A DNA stretch of 64,000 nt from contig JAHIWG010000012.1 of the NCBI GenBank assembly GCA_018816345.1, forward strand, positions 18,539-82,538, in the 5' to 3' direction. Source of the DNA: Spirochaetota bacterium (GTDB lineage Bacteria; Spirochaetota; Spirochaetia; Treponematales; UBA12059). The notes below the pieces were generated by a model. The model had not been told where the DNA came from. It saw only the letters and a program-made list of their open reading frames with translations, and searched no databases. The position numbers and the translations under genes are program-made. Of this stretch, positions 29,497 through 40,509 are shown in pieces (positions within the stretch are counted from its first letter, which is position 1; the number at the start of each line of letters is the position of its first letter).

Positions 29497-30957
29497 ATGG
29501 CGTACAAGGACTTGCAGGACTTCATGGCCGCCCTCGAGAAGAAGGGCGAACTAAGGCGGATATCGGTCGAGGTCGATCCCGAGCTCGAGATCACGGAGAT
29601 AGCCGATCGCGTCATGCGCTCGCCCGGCGGCGGCCCCGCCCTCCTGTTCGAGAAGGTGAAGGGCTCTGCCTACCCGCTGCTCATCAACGCGATGGGTAGC
29701 GAGGCGCGCATGGCGCTGGCCTTCGGGGCGGCCAGCCTCGACGAGAAGGCGGCGGAGATCGAGGGCCTCATAGCCTGGGCGTGGAAGCAGCTCCGCGGCT
29801 TCAACCTGCTCACGGCCGTCCCCGAGGCGCTGCCCAAGCTACCCGTCGCGCTCAGCCTCTTCCCGAGGCGGATAGCCCGGCCCAAGTGCCAGGAGGTCAA
29901 GGACGACTCGGCCGGCTTCGACAGCCTGCCGGTACTCAAGTGCTGGCCCCTGGACGGCGGACGGTTCCTAACCCTGCCGCTCGTATGCACGCGCGACCCC
30001 GAGACCGGCGCGCAGAACGTAGGCATGTACCGCATGCAGGTCTACGACGACAGGACCGCGGGCATGCACTGGCACCTCCACAAGGACGGCGCGCATTTCT
30101 TCCAGAAGTATAAGGAGCTCGGGCGGCGCATGCCCGTCGCGGTCGCCCTCGGCTGCGACCCGGCGGTTACCTACGCGTCGACCGCTCCCCTGCCCGAGGG
30201 CGTCTGGGAGATGCTGTTCGCCGGCTTCCTGCGAGGCAAGCCCGCGGACATAGCCAAGGCCACCATGAGCGACCTGGACGTGCCGGCCGACGCGGAATTC
30301 GTGCTCGAGGGCTACGTCGACCCGACGGAGACCAGGACCGAGGGGCCCTTCGGCGACCATACGGGCTTCTACTCGCTCGAGGACGAGTATCCCGTCTTCC
30401 ACCTGGAACGCATAACCAGGCGCAGGAAGCCCGTCTACCCGGCCACGATAGTCGGCATCCCTCCCAAGGAAGACTGCTGGATGGCCAAGGCTACCGAGCG
30501 GCTGTTCCTGCCGCTCCTCAAGCAGATGTGCCCCGAGATCGTGGACCTATCCATGCCGCTCGAGGGCGTATTCCACAACTGCGTCATCGTGTCTATAAAG
30601 AAGCGCTTCCCCGGGCAGGCCCGCAAGGTGATGAACTTCATGTGGGGCATGGGCCAGATGATGTACACGAAGCTGATCGTCGTGGTCGACGACGACGTGA
30701 GGCCGTCCGACGTCTCGACGGTAGCGTGGCGGGCCTTCAACAACATCGACGCCAAGCGCGACCTCGTCTTCTCGGACGGCCCGCTTGACGCCCTCGACCA
30801 CTCTTCTCCCCTGCCGCGCTACGGCACGAGGCTCGGCATCGACGCGACGCGCAAGGGCCCCGAGGAAGGGCATACGAGGCCGTGGCCCGCCCCGCTCGCG
30901 ATGGACGAGCGCGTCAAGAGCCTAGTCGACGGGCGATGGGACCAGTATGGCCTCTGA
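29497..30957 (+). CDS. UbiD family decarboxylase
   Basis: UbiD-type sequence (MYRMQVYDDRTAGMHWHLHKDGAHF, EGPFGDHTGFYS). Confidence 0.92.
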   Translation: MAYKDLQDFMAALEKKGELRRISVEVDPELEITEIADRVMRSPGGGPALLFEKVKGSAYPLLINAMGSEARMALAFGAASLDEKAAEIEGLIAWAWKQLRGFNLLTAVPEALPKLPVALSLFPRRIARPKCQEVKDDSAGFDSLPVLKCWPLDGGRFLTLPLVCTRDPETGAQNVGMYRMQVYDDRTAGMHWHLHKDGAHFFQKYKELGRRMPVAVALGCDPAVTYASTAPLPEGVWEMLFAGFLRGKPADIAKATMSDLDVPADAEFVLEGYVDPTETRTEGPFGDHTGFYSLEDEYPVFHLERITRRRKPVYPATIVGIPPKEDCWMAKATERLFLPLLKQMCPEIVDLSMPLEGVFHNCVIVSIKKRFPGQARKVMNFMWGMGQMMYTKLIVVVDDDVRPSDVSTVAWRAFNNIDAKRDLVFSDGPLDALDHSSPLPRYGTRLGIDATRKGPEEGHTRPWPAPLAMDERVKSLVDGRWDQYGL

Positions 30958-31906
30958 GGCCGGCGCTCCCGGGGCCGGCGCCACTCGGGCCGGCGATTCG
31001 AAGCCCGGAGCGAAGCCGAGCGCGCGGTTAGGCCAGGGGGTGAGCCGGAGGCTCGGCCGGCGGCTCGGCATGATAGGCGACGCGGTGATAGTCAGGCATA
31101 CGCTGTTCTCCCTGCCGTTCGCGCTGGTCGCCATACTGCTGGAGACCGGGGGGCGCCTCCAGCCGCGGCCGCTGCTCCTCATCGTGCTCGCGGCGGCCTC
31201 GGCCCGCAACGCCGCCAACGCGCTCAACCGCGTCGTCGACGCCGAGATAGACGCCAGGAACCCGAGGACCGCAGGGAGGCACCTGCCTACCGGCAGGCTG
31301 TCCAAGCGCGAGCTATTGGCATTCGCGGGCGTCATGATAGCCCTGCTGGTCGCGTCCGCGTTCATGCTCAACTGGCTATGCGTGGCCCTCCTGCCGGTCG
31401 CCGCGGTCCTGGTCGGCGGCTACTCGTATACGAAGCACTTCACGTGGCTCTGCCACTACTGGCTCGGCGTCGCCTGCGCCGCCGCCCCGATGGGCGCCTT
31501 CGTCGCGCTCGCCGGCCGCTTCGAATTCAGGTATTTCGTCCTGGCGGGCGCCGTCGCGCTATGGGTCGCGGGCTTCGATATACTCTACGCGCTCCAGGAT
31601 ATAGACTTCGACAGGCGGGAAGGCGTCAGGTCGATCCCGGCGCGGTTCGGGGCCCCCGGAGCGCGGGCCGTATCGGCGCTATCCCACGCGGGCACCGTGG
31701 CGGGCCTGGCCGCCCTGCCGCTGTTCTGGGACCTATCATGGGCCTACGGGGCCGGCGTCGCTATAGCGGCCGCGCTACTGATCGCCGAGCACGTCGTCGT
31801 ACGGGGCGGCACCGAGCGCCACGTACGCATCGCCAGCTATTCTATCAACGAGGTGCTGCCGCTCGTCATGCTCGCGGCGACGGCCCTCGACGTCTATCTT
31901 CTGTAA
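30947..31906 (+). CDS. UbiA family prenyltransferase
   Basis: [26 protein letters not shown] and [21 protein letters not shown] Asp-rich motifs. Confidence 0.92.
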   Translation: MASEAGAPGAGATRAGDSKPGAKPSARLGQGVSRRLGRRLGMIGDAVIVRHTLFSLPFALVAILLETGGRLQPRPLLLIVLAAASARNAANALNRVVDAEIDARNPRTAGRHLPTGRLSKRELLAFAGVMIALLVASAFMLNWLCVALLPVAAVLVGGYSYTKHFTWLCHYWLGVACAAAPMGAFVALAGRFEFRYFVLAGAVALWVAGFDILYALQDIDFDRREGVRSIPARFGAPGARAVSALSHAGTVAGLAALPLFWDLSWAYGAGVAIAAALLIAEHVVVRGGTERHVRIASYSINEVLPLVMLAATALDVYLL

Positions 31907-31916
31907 AGGAGACGGC

Positions 31917-32492
31917 ATGGGACGGTACCTAGTATGCGTCACGGGCGCGAGCGGCTCCGCCTACGGCAGGCGGACGCTCGAGGCGCTCATCGACGCCGGC
32001 CACGAGGTCCACGCCGTCTTCTCGGCCTGGGGCGAGCGGGTCTTCGAGACGGAGACCGGGCTCGCGGCGGACGCGTGGCTCTCGGGCCTCGGCCTTACGC
32101 CGGAACGGCGCTATGCCTCGGGCGACATGGCGGCGCCGCCCTCGTCGGGCTCGTGGCGCCTCGACGGCACCGTCATCGTCCCCTGCTCGATGAGTACCGT
32201 CGGAGCCGTAGCCTCCGGAGCGACGACCAACCTGATCCACCGCGCCGCGGCGGTCGCGCTCAAGGAAGGCCGGCGCCTCGTCGTCGTGCCCCGCGAGACG
32301 CCGTGGTCGCTCGTCGACCTGCGCAACATGACGAGCCTCGCGGAGGCCGGGGCCGCCATCCTTCCCGCGTGCCCGGGCTTCTACCACGCGCCTACGAGCA
32401 TCGAGGAGCTCGTCGACTTCGTCGCCGGGAAGATACTCGACAGGCTCGGGGTAGAGCACGAGCTGTACGCCAGGTGGGCGGGCGGCAGTTAG
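31917..32492 (+). CDS. UbiX family flavin prenyltransferase
   Basis: [47 protein letters not shown]. Confidence 0.93.
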   Translation: MGRYLVCVTGASGSAYGRRTLEALIDAGHEVHAVFSAWGERVFETETGLAADAWLSGLGLTPERRYASGDMAAPPSSGSWRLDGTVIVPCSMSTVGAVASGATTNLIHRAAAVALKEGRRLVVVPRETPWSLVDLRNMTSLAEAGAAILPACPGFYHAPTSIEELVDFVAGKILDRLGVEHELYARWAGGS

Positions 32493-32717
32493 CGCGGAAG
32501 GCGCCTCGGTATCGTTTCTATAAGAGGCAATCTATAAATTATACACTGCTATTTTAGTATGGTATTATACATTAGCGCGTAGTATAATCTGAATATCGGG
32601 AAGCGGGCTTCGCCCGGGCCGTCTCGAAAAAAATGAATCAATATTACTCGCTCGATTAAAAACCTATTCGATGAGGCTTCTATTTCCCGTCTCGGCGGCA
32701 AACGGAGGAGGTACGTC

Positions 32718-34814
32718 ATGCGCAGGTTGATCGCGCTATCCATCGCCGCGCTCGCGCTCTCCCAAGCGAGCTTCGGCCAGAACGCGGAGAACTTCTCCAT
32801 CCACGTACGACCCGGCGCTGAAATACCCCTAGGACCGAAGAGCGCCCTCTTCGACGAGACCGCCATCTATACCGTGGGCGGATCGGCGAGCGTCGTCGGG
32901 CAATATATCTTCCCCGAGCTGCCGTTCCTCTACGCGGAAGGCCTCGTCGACGCCGGCCTGCACCCTACCCAGGCCCAGGACTCCCTGGCCATAGCCTCCG
33001 CGGGCATGGGCATCGGAGTGGACCTCCGGGTCGCCGATAGGATGAGCCTCCAACTCGGGGCGGTAGGCGGCGCGAGCCTCGGCTTCTTCGGCGCCGCCGA
33101 GCCGGCCGGGAACCCTTACCTCGGAGGCAGCGTCTCGGCCAACTGGGACCTGAGCCCGGGCTTCGCCCTTTCGGCGGGAGGCACGTACCGGTACCACGTG
33201 GGCTGGGACGAGTCGGCGAGCGCCTTCGCCGACCTGTACCAGGGGATGAGCGTCTGGGCCGGCGCGATACTCCGTTTCAAGCCCGACTCGGGCAGGCAGA
33301 AGCTGAGGATCACCGACGTGAAGACCCAGCCGCTCTTCCCGGTATTCTTCGGATACTACGAGCATAACCCGTTCGGGAGCCTGGTCCTCCACAACCTCGA
33401 GAACAGCGCGATAACCAACGTCGACGTATCGTTCTACGTAGGCGAGTACATGGAACAGCCGATGCTGACCGCCAGCTACCCCTCCCTGGCCAGGAAGCAG
33501 AGCGTCGAGGTACCCATCAAGGCCCTATTCACGAGCAGGCTGATGAACCTGACGGAGAGCGCCAAGGTAGCGACGGAGATAAGGATCGCCTACACCTACC
33601 TTGGCGAGCGCTTCTCTTATACCCACCCTCTGACGGTCACGGTGCTGGATAGGAACAGCATGACCTGGGACGACGACCGCAAGGCCGCGTCCTTCGTGAC
33701 TCCGCGAGACCCGACGGTGCTGATATTCTCCAAGAATACCGCGGGCCTGGTCCGGGACCAGGGGAACAATCCCCTCAACCTTAACTTCCGCATAGCGATG
33801 GGCATCTTCGAGGCGCTCAGGCTATACGGCATGAACTACGTGATCGATCCACAGTCCTCCTTCATAGAGGCCTCGCAGGACGAGCTTTTCCTCGACTATC
33901 TCCAGTTCCCCTCGCAGACCCTCATCTATCGGGCCGGCGATTGCGACGACCTCTCCATACTCTTCTCCGCCCTCCTCGAGTCCGTGGGCATCGAGACCGC
34001 GTTCATCACGGTCCCCGGCCATATATTCATGGCCTTCTCCCTGGGCATCACCGAGGCGGAAGCCAGGAAATCGTTCACCAGCGCGAGCGACTTCATATAC
34101 AAGGACGACAAGGCCTGGATCCCGATAGAGGTGACGATAGTCCAGGAAGGCTTCCTGAAGGCGTACAAGACCGCGACGAAGCAATGGAAGGAGGCCGTAA
34201 GCAAGGACGTAGCCGGCTTCTTCCCCATACATAGCGCGTGGCAGACCTACCAGCCCGTAGGGTTCTCCGGGGGGAGCCTCTCCCTGCTCTTCCCGTCCGC
34301 GGACTCGGTCATACAGAGCTACAAGACCAACCTGGACGCCTTCGTGGCCCAGGAGATACAGACGAAGGTGGAGAGCTTCGAGTCGACGATAAGGCGAGGG
34401 GGCGACAGGGCCTCAATCAGGAACAGCTTCGGGATACTCTACGCCAAGTACGGGCTCTTCAAGGAAGCCGAGGCCCAGTTCAAGTCGGCCCTCAAGCTGG
34501 ATAAGAAGGCGTACAACGCGATGATCAACCTCGCCAACCTCTTCTTCCTGCAGGAGCGGATGGATGACGCTCTGGAGTGGTACCGCGCCGCCTACGAGAT
34601 TGTGCCGAATAACGAGCTCGTCCTCGCAGGCCTCGCCAGGGCGGAATTCGAGAACGAGGACTATAAGGCCTCCCAGGACCATTACGCCAAGCTGAGCGCG
34701 CTCAATCCCAGGATCGCCAAGGAATACGCGTACCTGGGCTCGACGTCGACCTCGATCGTCCGGGCCTCGGTCGCCAGGGATAAGGGCGAGACGTTCTGGG
34801 ACGAGGAGGAATAG
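32718..34814 (+). CDS. Secreted protein with transglutaminase-like domain and TPR repeats
   Basis: Signal peptide; YRAGDCDDLSILFSALLESVGIETAFITVPGHIFMAFSLG (Cys/His/Asp transglutaminase core); TPRs near C-terminus. Confidence 0.72.
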   Translation: MRRLIALSIAALALSQASFGQNAENFSIHVRPGAEIPLGPKSALFDETAIYTVGGSASVVGQYIFPELPFLYAEGLVDAGLHPTQAQDSLAIASAGMGIGVDLRVADRMSLQLGAVGGASLGFFGAAEPAGNPYLGGSVSANWDLSPGFALSAGGTYRYHVGWDESASAFADLYQGMSVWAGAILRFKPDSGRQKLRITDVKTQPLFPVFFGYYEHNPFGSLVLHNLENSAITNVDVSFYVGEYMEQPMLTASYPSLARKQSVEVPIKALFTSRLMNLTESAKVATEIRIAYTYLGERFSYTHPLTVTVLDRNSMTWDDDRKAASFVTPRDPTVLIFSKNTAGLVRDQGNNPLNLNFRIAMGIFEALRLYGMNYVIDPQSSFIEASQDELFLDYLQFPSQTLIYRAGDCDDLSILFSALLESVGIETAFITVPGHIFMAFSLGITEAEARKSFTSASDFIYKDDKAWIPIEVTIVQEGFLKAYKTATKQWKEAVSKDVAGFFPIHSAWQTYQPVGFSGGSLSLLFPSADSVIQSYKTNLDAFVAQEIQTKVESFESTIRRGGDRASIRNSFGILYAKYGLFKEAEAQFKSALKLDKKAYNAMINLANLFFLQERMDDALEWYRAAYEIVPNNELVLAGLARAEFENEDYKASQDHYAKLSALNPRIAKEYAYLGSTSTSIVRASVARDKGETFWDEEE

Positions 34815-34818
34815 CATC

Positions 34819-37800
34819 ATGGAAGCGACCGTCGCCGCCCGCGCCACGCGGCTCACCCGTTTCTCCGTCGTCGCGCTGCTCTCGGCGCTCTCGGCGTTCG
34901 GATGCAAGAGCCCGCTCCTGAGCTTAGTGATCGAGGAAGTGGCGACCGCGGTGACGCATCCGGTCATATCGGCGACATACCCTACAGCGTCGGCCTCCGA
35001 GATACCGGTGAACGCGGAAATTTCGATAACGTTCTCGAAGAACATCGATCCCGCCACCGTGAATAGCGGGACGCTGACGATAGTGGACTCTCAAGGAGCG
35101 GCCGTCGCGGGCAGGTACTCGGTCCAGGACGCCACGGTCACCTTCACGGCCACCGGGGGATTCGCGTACGGGCGGACGTATACCGCTACCGTGACCTCCA
35201 TGATTCTGGATACCGACGGAAAATCGATCTCGGAGGAGTACTCCTGGACCTTCACGACGAGCCTGACCGCCGACGTCACGGCGCCTACCTTGACTTCGCT
35301 AACGTTCTCGGCGGCTGGCGTCATCCTCGTCGACGGCGCCAAATGGACCGGGTCGCTAACGGTATCGGTCGCTATCGACGGCGGAGACGACAGGTCCTTG
35401 GCCCAGGTGGCGCTATCGGAGAGCGCCTCGATGGCGGGAGCCGCGTGGGAGACCTATAACGCCTCCGACCCGACGTATGAATTCACGTTCGCAGGCTCAG
35501 GCGGCTTAAAGCGCCTGTACGGGCAGGTCAAGGACGGGGCCGGCAACGTCAGCGGCGTAAAGCAATCCGAGGATATATACGTCGATATCGCCGCGCCCAG
35601 GGTCACGAACTTCTTGATCAACGCCGGAGCCAGCGCCACTAAATCCGATTCCGTATCCTTGGACGTGTTCGCCACGGACGACGCCCCCTCTGGGGGACTA
35701 TCGAATTTCCGGTACCGACTGGAGGGCGGCGAGTGGGGGGCGTGGGAGCCCCTGACGATCGAGAGCGACGTCCACAAGGGCAGCGCCGCGAACGTGCCCC
35801 TGGGCGTCGCCTTGAACGAGACGGCCGTCATCGAGGTCCAGGCGATGGACGCGGTCGGCCACGTATCGGCGGTCGGCGCCGGCTCCATCCTGTACGAGCG
35901 GGATCCGCCCGTGATCCTGGACGTCAACTGGGACGACGCCCCGCTCTACCCGTATAACGGCAGCGTCCTCAGGATAGCGTTCAACGAGGAGATGAGCCCG
36001 GCCAGCTTCTCTACCGCCAGGTTCACCCTGACGAACGTGGCGACCTCGGCCCCGATCAGCGGCATGGTAAGCCTTACCTCGGTAGGCTCGGGCCATAACA
36101 ACGCCGCCGAGCTTTGGGGCCTGCAATTGGCGCCCCTTACCCTCTATCGGGTTACCCTAGCCGACTCGGTCCAGGACGTCGCCGGCAACGCCATAGGCAT
36201 CGCCACGACCTGGACGCTCAGGACGGGAGACGCGCTCGATACCAGCGCGCCGTCGGGAGCCGTAACGCTCACGGACCGCGGGGGAGCCGCCACGGTGGTC
36301 ACCCTCCCCTCCGAGATAATAGCGACCAATAGCGCGACGATCGAGCTCGACCTGAGCGCCGTCTCGGACGACTACAATAGCCCGGCGTACTATAAGATTT
36401 GGGGCGACAACGACGGGGCCCACACAACTACCGAGGTATCGTTCGTGGAAAGCGCCGCGTGGGTGCCGTGGAGCGACCTCGTCACCTGGCACCTACCGAA
36501 CGTTTCCGGCACCAAATACGTGTTATGCAAATTCATGGACTCGGCCAGGAACGAGTCCTCGACCCCGTATCAGCTGAAGATAATCCTCGACGCGGGCGTG
36601 GCCCCGACAGTAACGAGCGTCGCCGTCAACGGAGGCGCCGCCTACACTAACGCCACCAGCATGGTCGTCCGCGTGGCCGTTTCGGCGGAGGACCTCCATA
36701 GCGGCGTCGAGGATATCAATATCTCGCAGACGGGCTCCTTCGACGACGAGGCGTGGCGGGCCTGGACGCCTAACGATATGGAATGGACGTTACCCGACTC
36801 CGACGGCCCGCATACGTTCTACGTAAAGGCGCGGGATTACCTCGGGAACGAGTCGGCTGTGAATTCCAGCGCTTCCATAATCCTCGATAGGCTCAGCCCG
36901 GCTATAGGCCTCGCCGCGGGAACGAGCGCCATCGAATTCAAGACCGGGTCCCAGATACTAGAAGGCCCGGCCCCGTCCGATCGGTACCGCGTCGTCGAGG
37001 ACTTCGGCATAGCCTCTTACGCCTGGGAGACCGTATCCGGCCCCGGGACGGTTTCCTTCAACGCCTCCGACCCGTACAGCGCCAGCGAACCGCTGGCAGC
37101 GGCTACGAGCGAGGGCGAGTACATCATCAAGGTCACGGCCGTGGACTCCGCGGGCAATAGCGGCTCGGCTACTATACCCTTCATATGGGATACGACCCCC
37201 CCGGCGGACACGCTTAGCGTGACGACTAGCCAGTATAACGCCAACGGGCAGCCGGAATGGTCGTGGCCCCCGGTAGCGGGCGCGGATTTCTATAGGTATA
37301 CCTTCGCCGCCGATCCCGACTGGGACGACCTCGGCAGCTTCGCGTACTATGAAAGCGAGCTAACCTCCTTCGCTCCCTCGACCGCCCTCGCCGACGGCCA
37401 GCACACGCTCCGGGTGACGTCTTGGGACGACGCGGGCAACAGGGCCGCATCGGCCTCGGCCTCCACGACGACCGTGGACACGGTGAAGCCGTCGATCGCG
37501 GGCGGAGGACAGGTATTCCTCACCAATACCGCGACCGCCTTCGCGATTCCCGGTTCCGTCTCGGTAACCGAGACGGGGAGCGGCCTGAACGCCGCGGCCA
37601 CGCTCTGGACACAAATTTCCGGCTCCGGGACGCTGACGTTCAGCGATACGAAGGCTATAAACCCGAGCATCACGTCCACCGTAGCGGCCGGTTCCGGCTC
37701 GGTCTTCGTCATACGCCTCTCGGTGACGGATAACGCGGGCAACGCCAACTCCGCGGATTTCACCATTAACTGGGACAGGGAGCCGCCTCGAGAGCCCGTC

Positions 37801-40377
37801 GTCACCGGCGTAGGCACGCTAGAGCCATCGGGGAACTACCACACGCCGGACTTGACTCCGACCTGGTTCTGGCAGAGCGGAGGCAACGGGGCGGGCGTCT
37901 TCAAGTACAAGTACGATTCCTCGGCCTGGTCGTCCGAGACGGCGGCGACCAGCTACACCCCTCCGACAGTAACCGTCTACGGAAGCAACGAATCCTTGCA
38001 CACCCACTATTTACAGGTCCAGGAGCGCGACCTGGCGGGCAACTGGTCATCGATAACCACGAAGGGCATCTGGGTCGACAACCTGTTCGTCTCGGCTCCG
38101 AGCGTCGCAGCCAACCGCCCCGCGACGACGACGGCGACCTCCATAACCTGGACTTGGAGCTCGGGAGCGGGCGTCACGGGCAATCTGTACCGCTACAAGG
38201 TTAATGGAGTCTACAAGAATCCCTCGGGGAGCGCGGGCGACCTGGGCGAGACGTATACCTTCAACTCGGGCCAGGCGGCGGGGACCGCCACTACCTATAC
38301 CTTCAGCGTCGAGGAATACAACGGGGCGTGGCTTAACAAATTCGGGGTCAGCTCGATTACGGTAGACCTCCAGGGGCCTACGCCCCCGACGGTAAGCGTC
38401 GCGCCCATCACGAACGACACCACCCCGACATGGGGCTGGGCCACCAACGGCGCTAGCGACGGGACGGGCATCTTCCGCTACCAGCTCGACGGCACGGCCG
38501 GGGCTTGGAGCGCCAATACCACCCAGACAGCGTATACCCCGGCCTCGGCCCTCAGCGAAGCGTCCCATACGCTCTACGTATGCGAGCAGGATCCCCTGGG
38601 CAACTGGTCTAATCCGCAGGGCGCGGCCACGACCATAGACGTCACCCCGCCGGTCCTCAACTCCGTCCTCATCAACAGCGACGCCAAGTACACCAACACC
38701 CGGGCCGGGCTCGTCCTGACCATCAGCGCCGTCGGCGAGAGCGGGCTCCAGATGAGCATCCTGGATTACGATCCTATCGCCGCGTGGGAGGCCTTCGAGG
38801 CCTTCAGCTCCAGCAAGACGGTAACGGTCCCCGCGGGGGACGGCCCTAAGAACGTATACGTCAGGCTCAAGGACTCGGCCGGCAACATATCGTCGTACAA
38901 GTACGATACCATCATACTCGACACGGCCGCGCCGACGGCCGGGGCCATATCGATCAACGGCGGGGAGACCTACACTCCGTCGTTCGACGGTTACTTCGAC
39001 GCGAGCGCCGCCGACTCGTACGCCTCGGCCTCGGAGATATACGTGCAGCACGCCTACCACGACGGCTCTACCTGGTTCACCTCGAGCTGGGACCCGATAG
39101 GCACGGCGATACCGTTCGACTCGATGTACACGAACGGCACGGGCTACAAGTACGTCTACGCGCGGTTCAAGGACCTCGCGGGCAACCTTACCTCCGCCGC
39201 CGCCGACCCGAGCGGGGGAGGCTGGATCTACGATTCGATATACATGCAGGTCCCGACCATGGGCTACGTCGACAAGGGCGTCTCGGGCGCGGGTACGTTG
39301 AACGTGTACTATTACGAGGTCACCGACCCTGCCGGAGACTACGTCAACAGGTACTATATCTACAGCACCGCCGACCCTGACTTCGTGCCGACCACGAGCA
39401 CGACCGGCATGACCTATCACGGCTACGCGGACCAGACGGCCTCGTCGTTCAAGAACGTATACGTCACGCCCGGCGAGCTGCGGTATTTCTGGGTACGCGC
39501 GTATAACGCCGACTCAGGCGGATACGGATACTTCTCGCCGGGGGGGACGAGCGACGAGGACCTGATCAAGCGCGTCGGCTTCTCGTCCAACGTGACGGTA
39601 GTGTACGACGACGCGGAACCGAAGGACGTCCTGATCGCCGGGTACATAAAGGCGCTCCTCGAGGACAGCTACTGGAGCGGCGGCATACTCTCCCAGGCGA
39701 ACATGGCGGGCACGATGCCCAGCTACTCGGTGACGCTCCTGCCCGAGAGGCTCGTGAGCAACGCCAGCTACGGCTCCTTCTACAAGATCTACGGCGACCC
39801 TATAATCGTCACGCCCGGGGCCACGTTCTCGAGGACGCTCTCGACCTACGACGTACGGGCCAGGAACATCGCCTCCGGAGGCAACGGCCTCATCGCGATG
39901 GGCGCCAACGGCATCACCATCCTGGACAGGATCGAGGATAACTGGTCGGCCTGGGGCCTGACGGGCACCGCGCCGACGCAGATCGGCGGCGGCGAGAGCG
40001 CCGGGCTGGCGGCCAGCATGTCCGCGAAGACCCGCGCGGCATCGGTATCGGAAAGCATCTGGCACTCCCCGATGCAGAACACCTACCTGACCGCTAACTT
40101 CTACTCGAGCTCGATCAACCTGAGCAACATCTTCAACTCCACCACCGGGAACGTATCGAGGAACGGCGTCTACCTGGGCGCGAACCCCGTCGTGAGCGAC
40201 GGCGTGGTATACGCGGCGGAGGAAAGCAACGGCAACTACTACCCCGTCGTCAGGCAAGGGCGATTCCTCCAGTTCGGCTACGAGGACGTGCCCGGCAGGG
40301 GGTTCGCCTCGGCCACCACGTATCAGTACGGCCAGGTCTTCTTCATAAACCTGGTAGCTAGGATGGACGACTTCTAG
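34819..40377 (+). CDS. Giant Ig-like repeat lipoprotein (1852 aa)
   Basis: Lipoprotein-like N-terminus (SAFGCKS); SbsA/Big_5-like (YPTASASEIPVNAEISITFSKNIDPATV) then many Ig-like repeats. Confidence 0.75.
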   Translation: MEATVAARATRLTRFSVVALLSALSAFGCKSPLLSLVIEEVATAVTHPVISATYPTASASEIPVNAEISITFSKNIDPATVNSGTLTIVDSQGAAVAGRYSVQDATVTFTATGGFAYGRTYTATVTSMILDTDGKSISEEYSWTFTTSLTADVTAPTLTSLTFSAAGVILVDGAKWTGSLTVSVAIDGGDDRSLAQVALSESASMAGAAWETYNASDPTYEFTFAGSGGLKRLYGQVKDGAGNVSGVKQSEDIYVDIAAPRVTNFLINAGASATKSDSVSLDVFATDDAPSGGLSNFRYRLEGGEWGAWEPLTIESDVHKGSAANVPLGVALNETAVIEVQAMDAVGHVSAVGAGSILYERDPPVILDVNWDDAPLYPYNGSVLRIAFNEEMSPASFSTARFTLTNVATSAPISGMVSLTSVGSGHNNAAELWGLQLAPLTLYRVTLADSVQDVAGNAIGIATTWTLRTGDALDTSAPSGAVTLTDRGGAATVVTLPSEIIATNSATIELDLSAVSDDYNSPAYYKIWGDNDGAHTTTEVSFVESAAWVPWSDLVTWHLPNVSGTKYVLCKFMDSARNESSTPYQLKIILDAGVAPTVTSVAVNGGAAYTNATSMVVRVAVSAEDLHSGVEDINISQTGSFDDEAWRAWTPNDMEWTLPDSDGPHTFYVKARDYLGNESAVNSSASIILDRLSPAIGLAAGTSAIEFKTGSQILEGPAPSDRYRVVEDFGIASYAWETVSGPGTVSFNASDPYSASEPLAAATSEGEYIIKVTAVDSAGNSGSATIPFIWDTTPPADTLSVTTSQYNANGQPEWSWPPVAGADFYRYTFAADPDWDDLGSFAYYESELTSFAPSTALADGQHTLRVTSWDDAGNRAASASASTTTVDTVKPSIAGGGQVFLTNTATAFAIPGSVSVTETGSGLNAAATLWTQISGSGTLTFSDTKAINPSITSTVAAGSGSVFVIRLSVTDNAGNANSADFTINWDREPPREPVVTGVGTLEPSGNYHTPDLTPTWFWQSGGNGAGVFKYKYDSSAWSSETAATSYTPPTVTVYGSNESLHTHYLQVQERDLAGNWSSITTKGIWVDNLFVSAPSVAANRPATTTATSITWTWSSGAGVTGNLYRYKVNGVYKNPSGSAGDLGETYTFNSGQAAGTATTYTFSVEEYNGAWLNKFGVSSITVDLQGPTPPTVSVAPITNDTTPTWGWATNGASDGTGIFRYQLDGTAGAWSANTTQTAYTPASALSEASHTLYVCEQDPLGNWSNPQGAATTIDVTPPVLNSVLINSDAKYTNTRAGLVLTISAVGESGLQMSILDYDPIAAWEAFEAFSSSKTVTVPAGDGPKNVYVRLKDSAGNISSYKYDTIILDTAAPTAGAISINGGETYTPSFDGYFDASAADSYASASEIYVQHAYHDGSTWFTSSWDPIGTAIPFDSMYTNGTGYKYVYARFKDLAGNLTSAAADPSGGGWIYDSIYMQVPTMGYVDKGVSGAGTLNVYYYEVTDPAGDYVNRYYIYSTADPDFVPTTSTTGMTYHGYADQTASSFKNVYVTPGELRYFWVRAYNADSGGYGYFSPGGTSDEDLIKRVGFSSNVTVVYDDAEPKDVLIAGYIKALLEDSYWSGGILSQANMAGTMPSYSVTLLPERLVSNASYGSFYKIYGDPIIVTPGATFSRTLSTYDVRARNIASGGNGLIAMGANGITILDRIEDNWSAWGLTGTAPTQIGGGESAGLAASMSAKTRAASVSESIWHSPMQNTYLTANFYSSSINLSNIFNSTTGNVSRNGVYLGANPVVSDGVVYAAEESNGNYYPVVRQGRFLQFGYEDVPGRGFASATTYQYGQVFFINLVARMDDF

Positions 40378-40509
40378 CCTCTTCTGGCAAGGCGGGCGGG
40401 TGCCCCCGGCCCCGCTCGCCTTGTCAGATTCCCTTCGCGTCGTTAAGATCACCCGTATCGGCAACTCGCGATAATCGGTACGCGAGGACTTCATCCCCAG
40501 GAGTAATCA

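Noticed and set aside
38047-39420. 457-aa minus-strand ORF inside the giant Ig-repeat gene
   Set aside because: Antisense shadow ORF; Arg/Val/Gly/Asp-biased composition.
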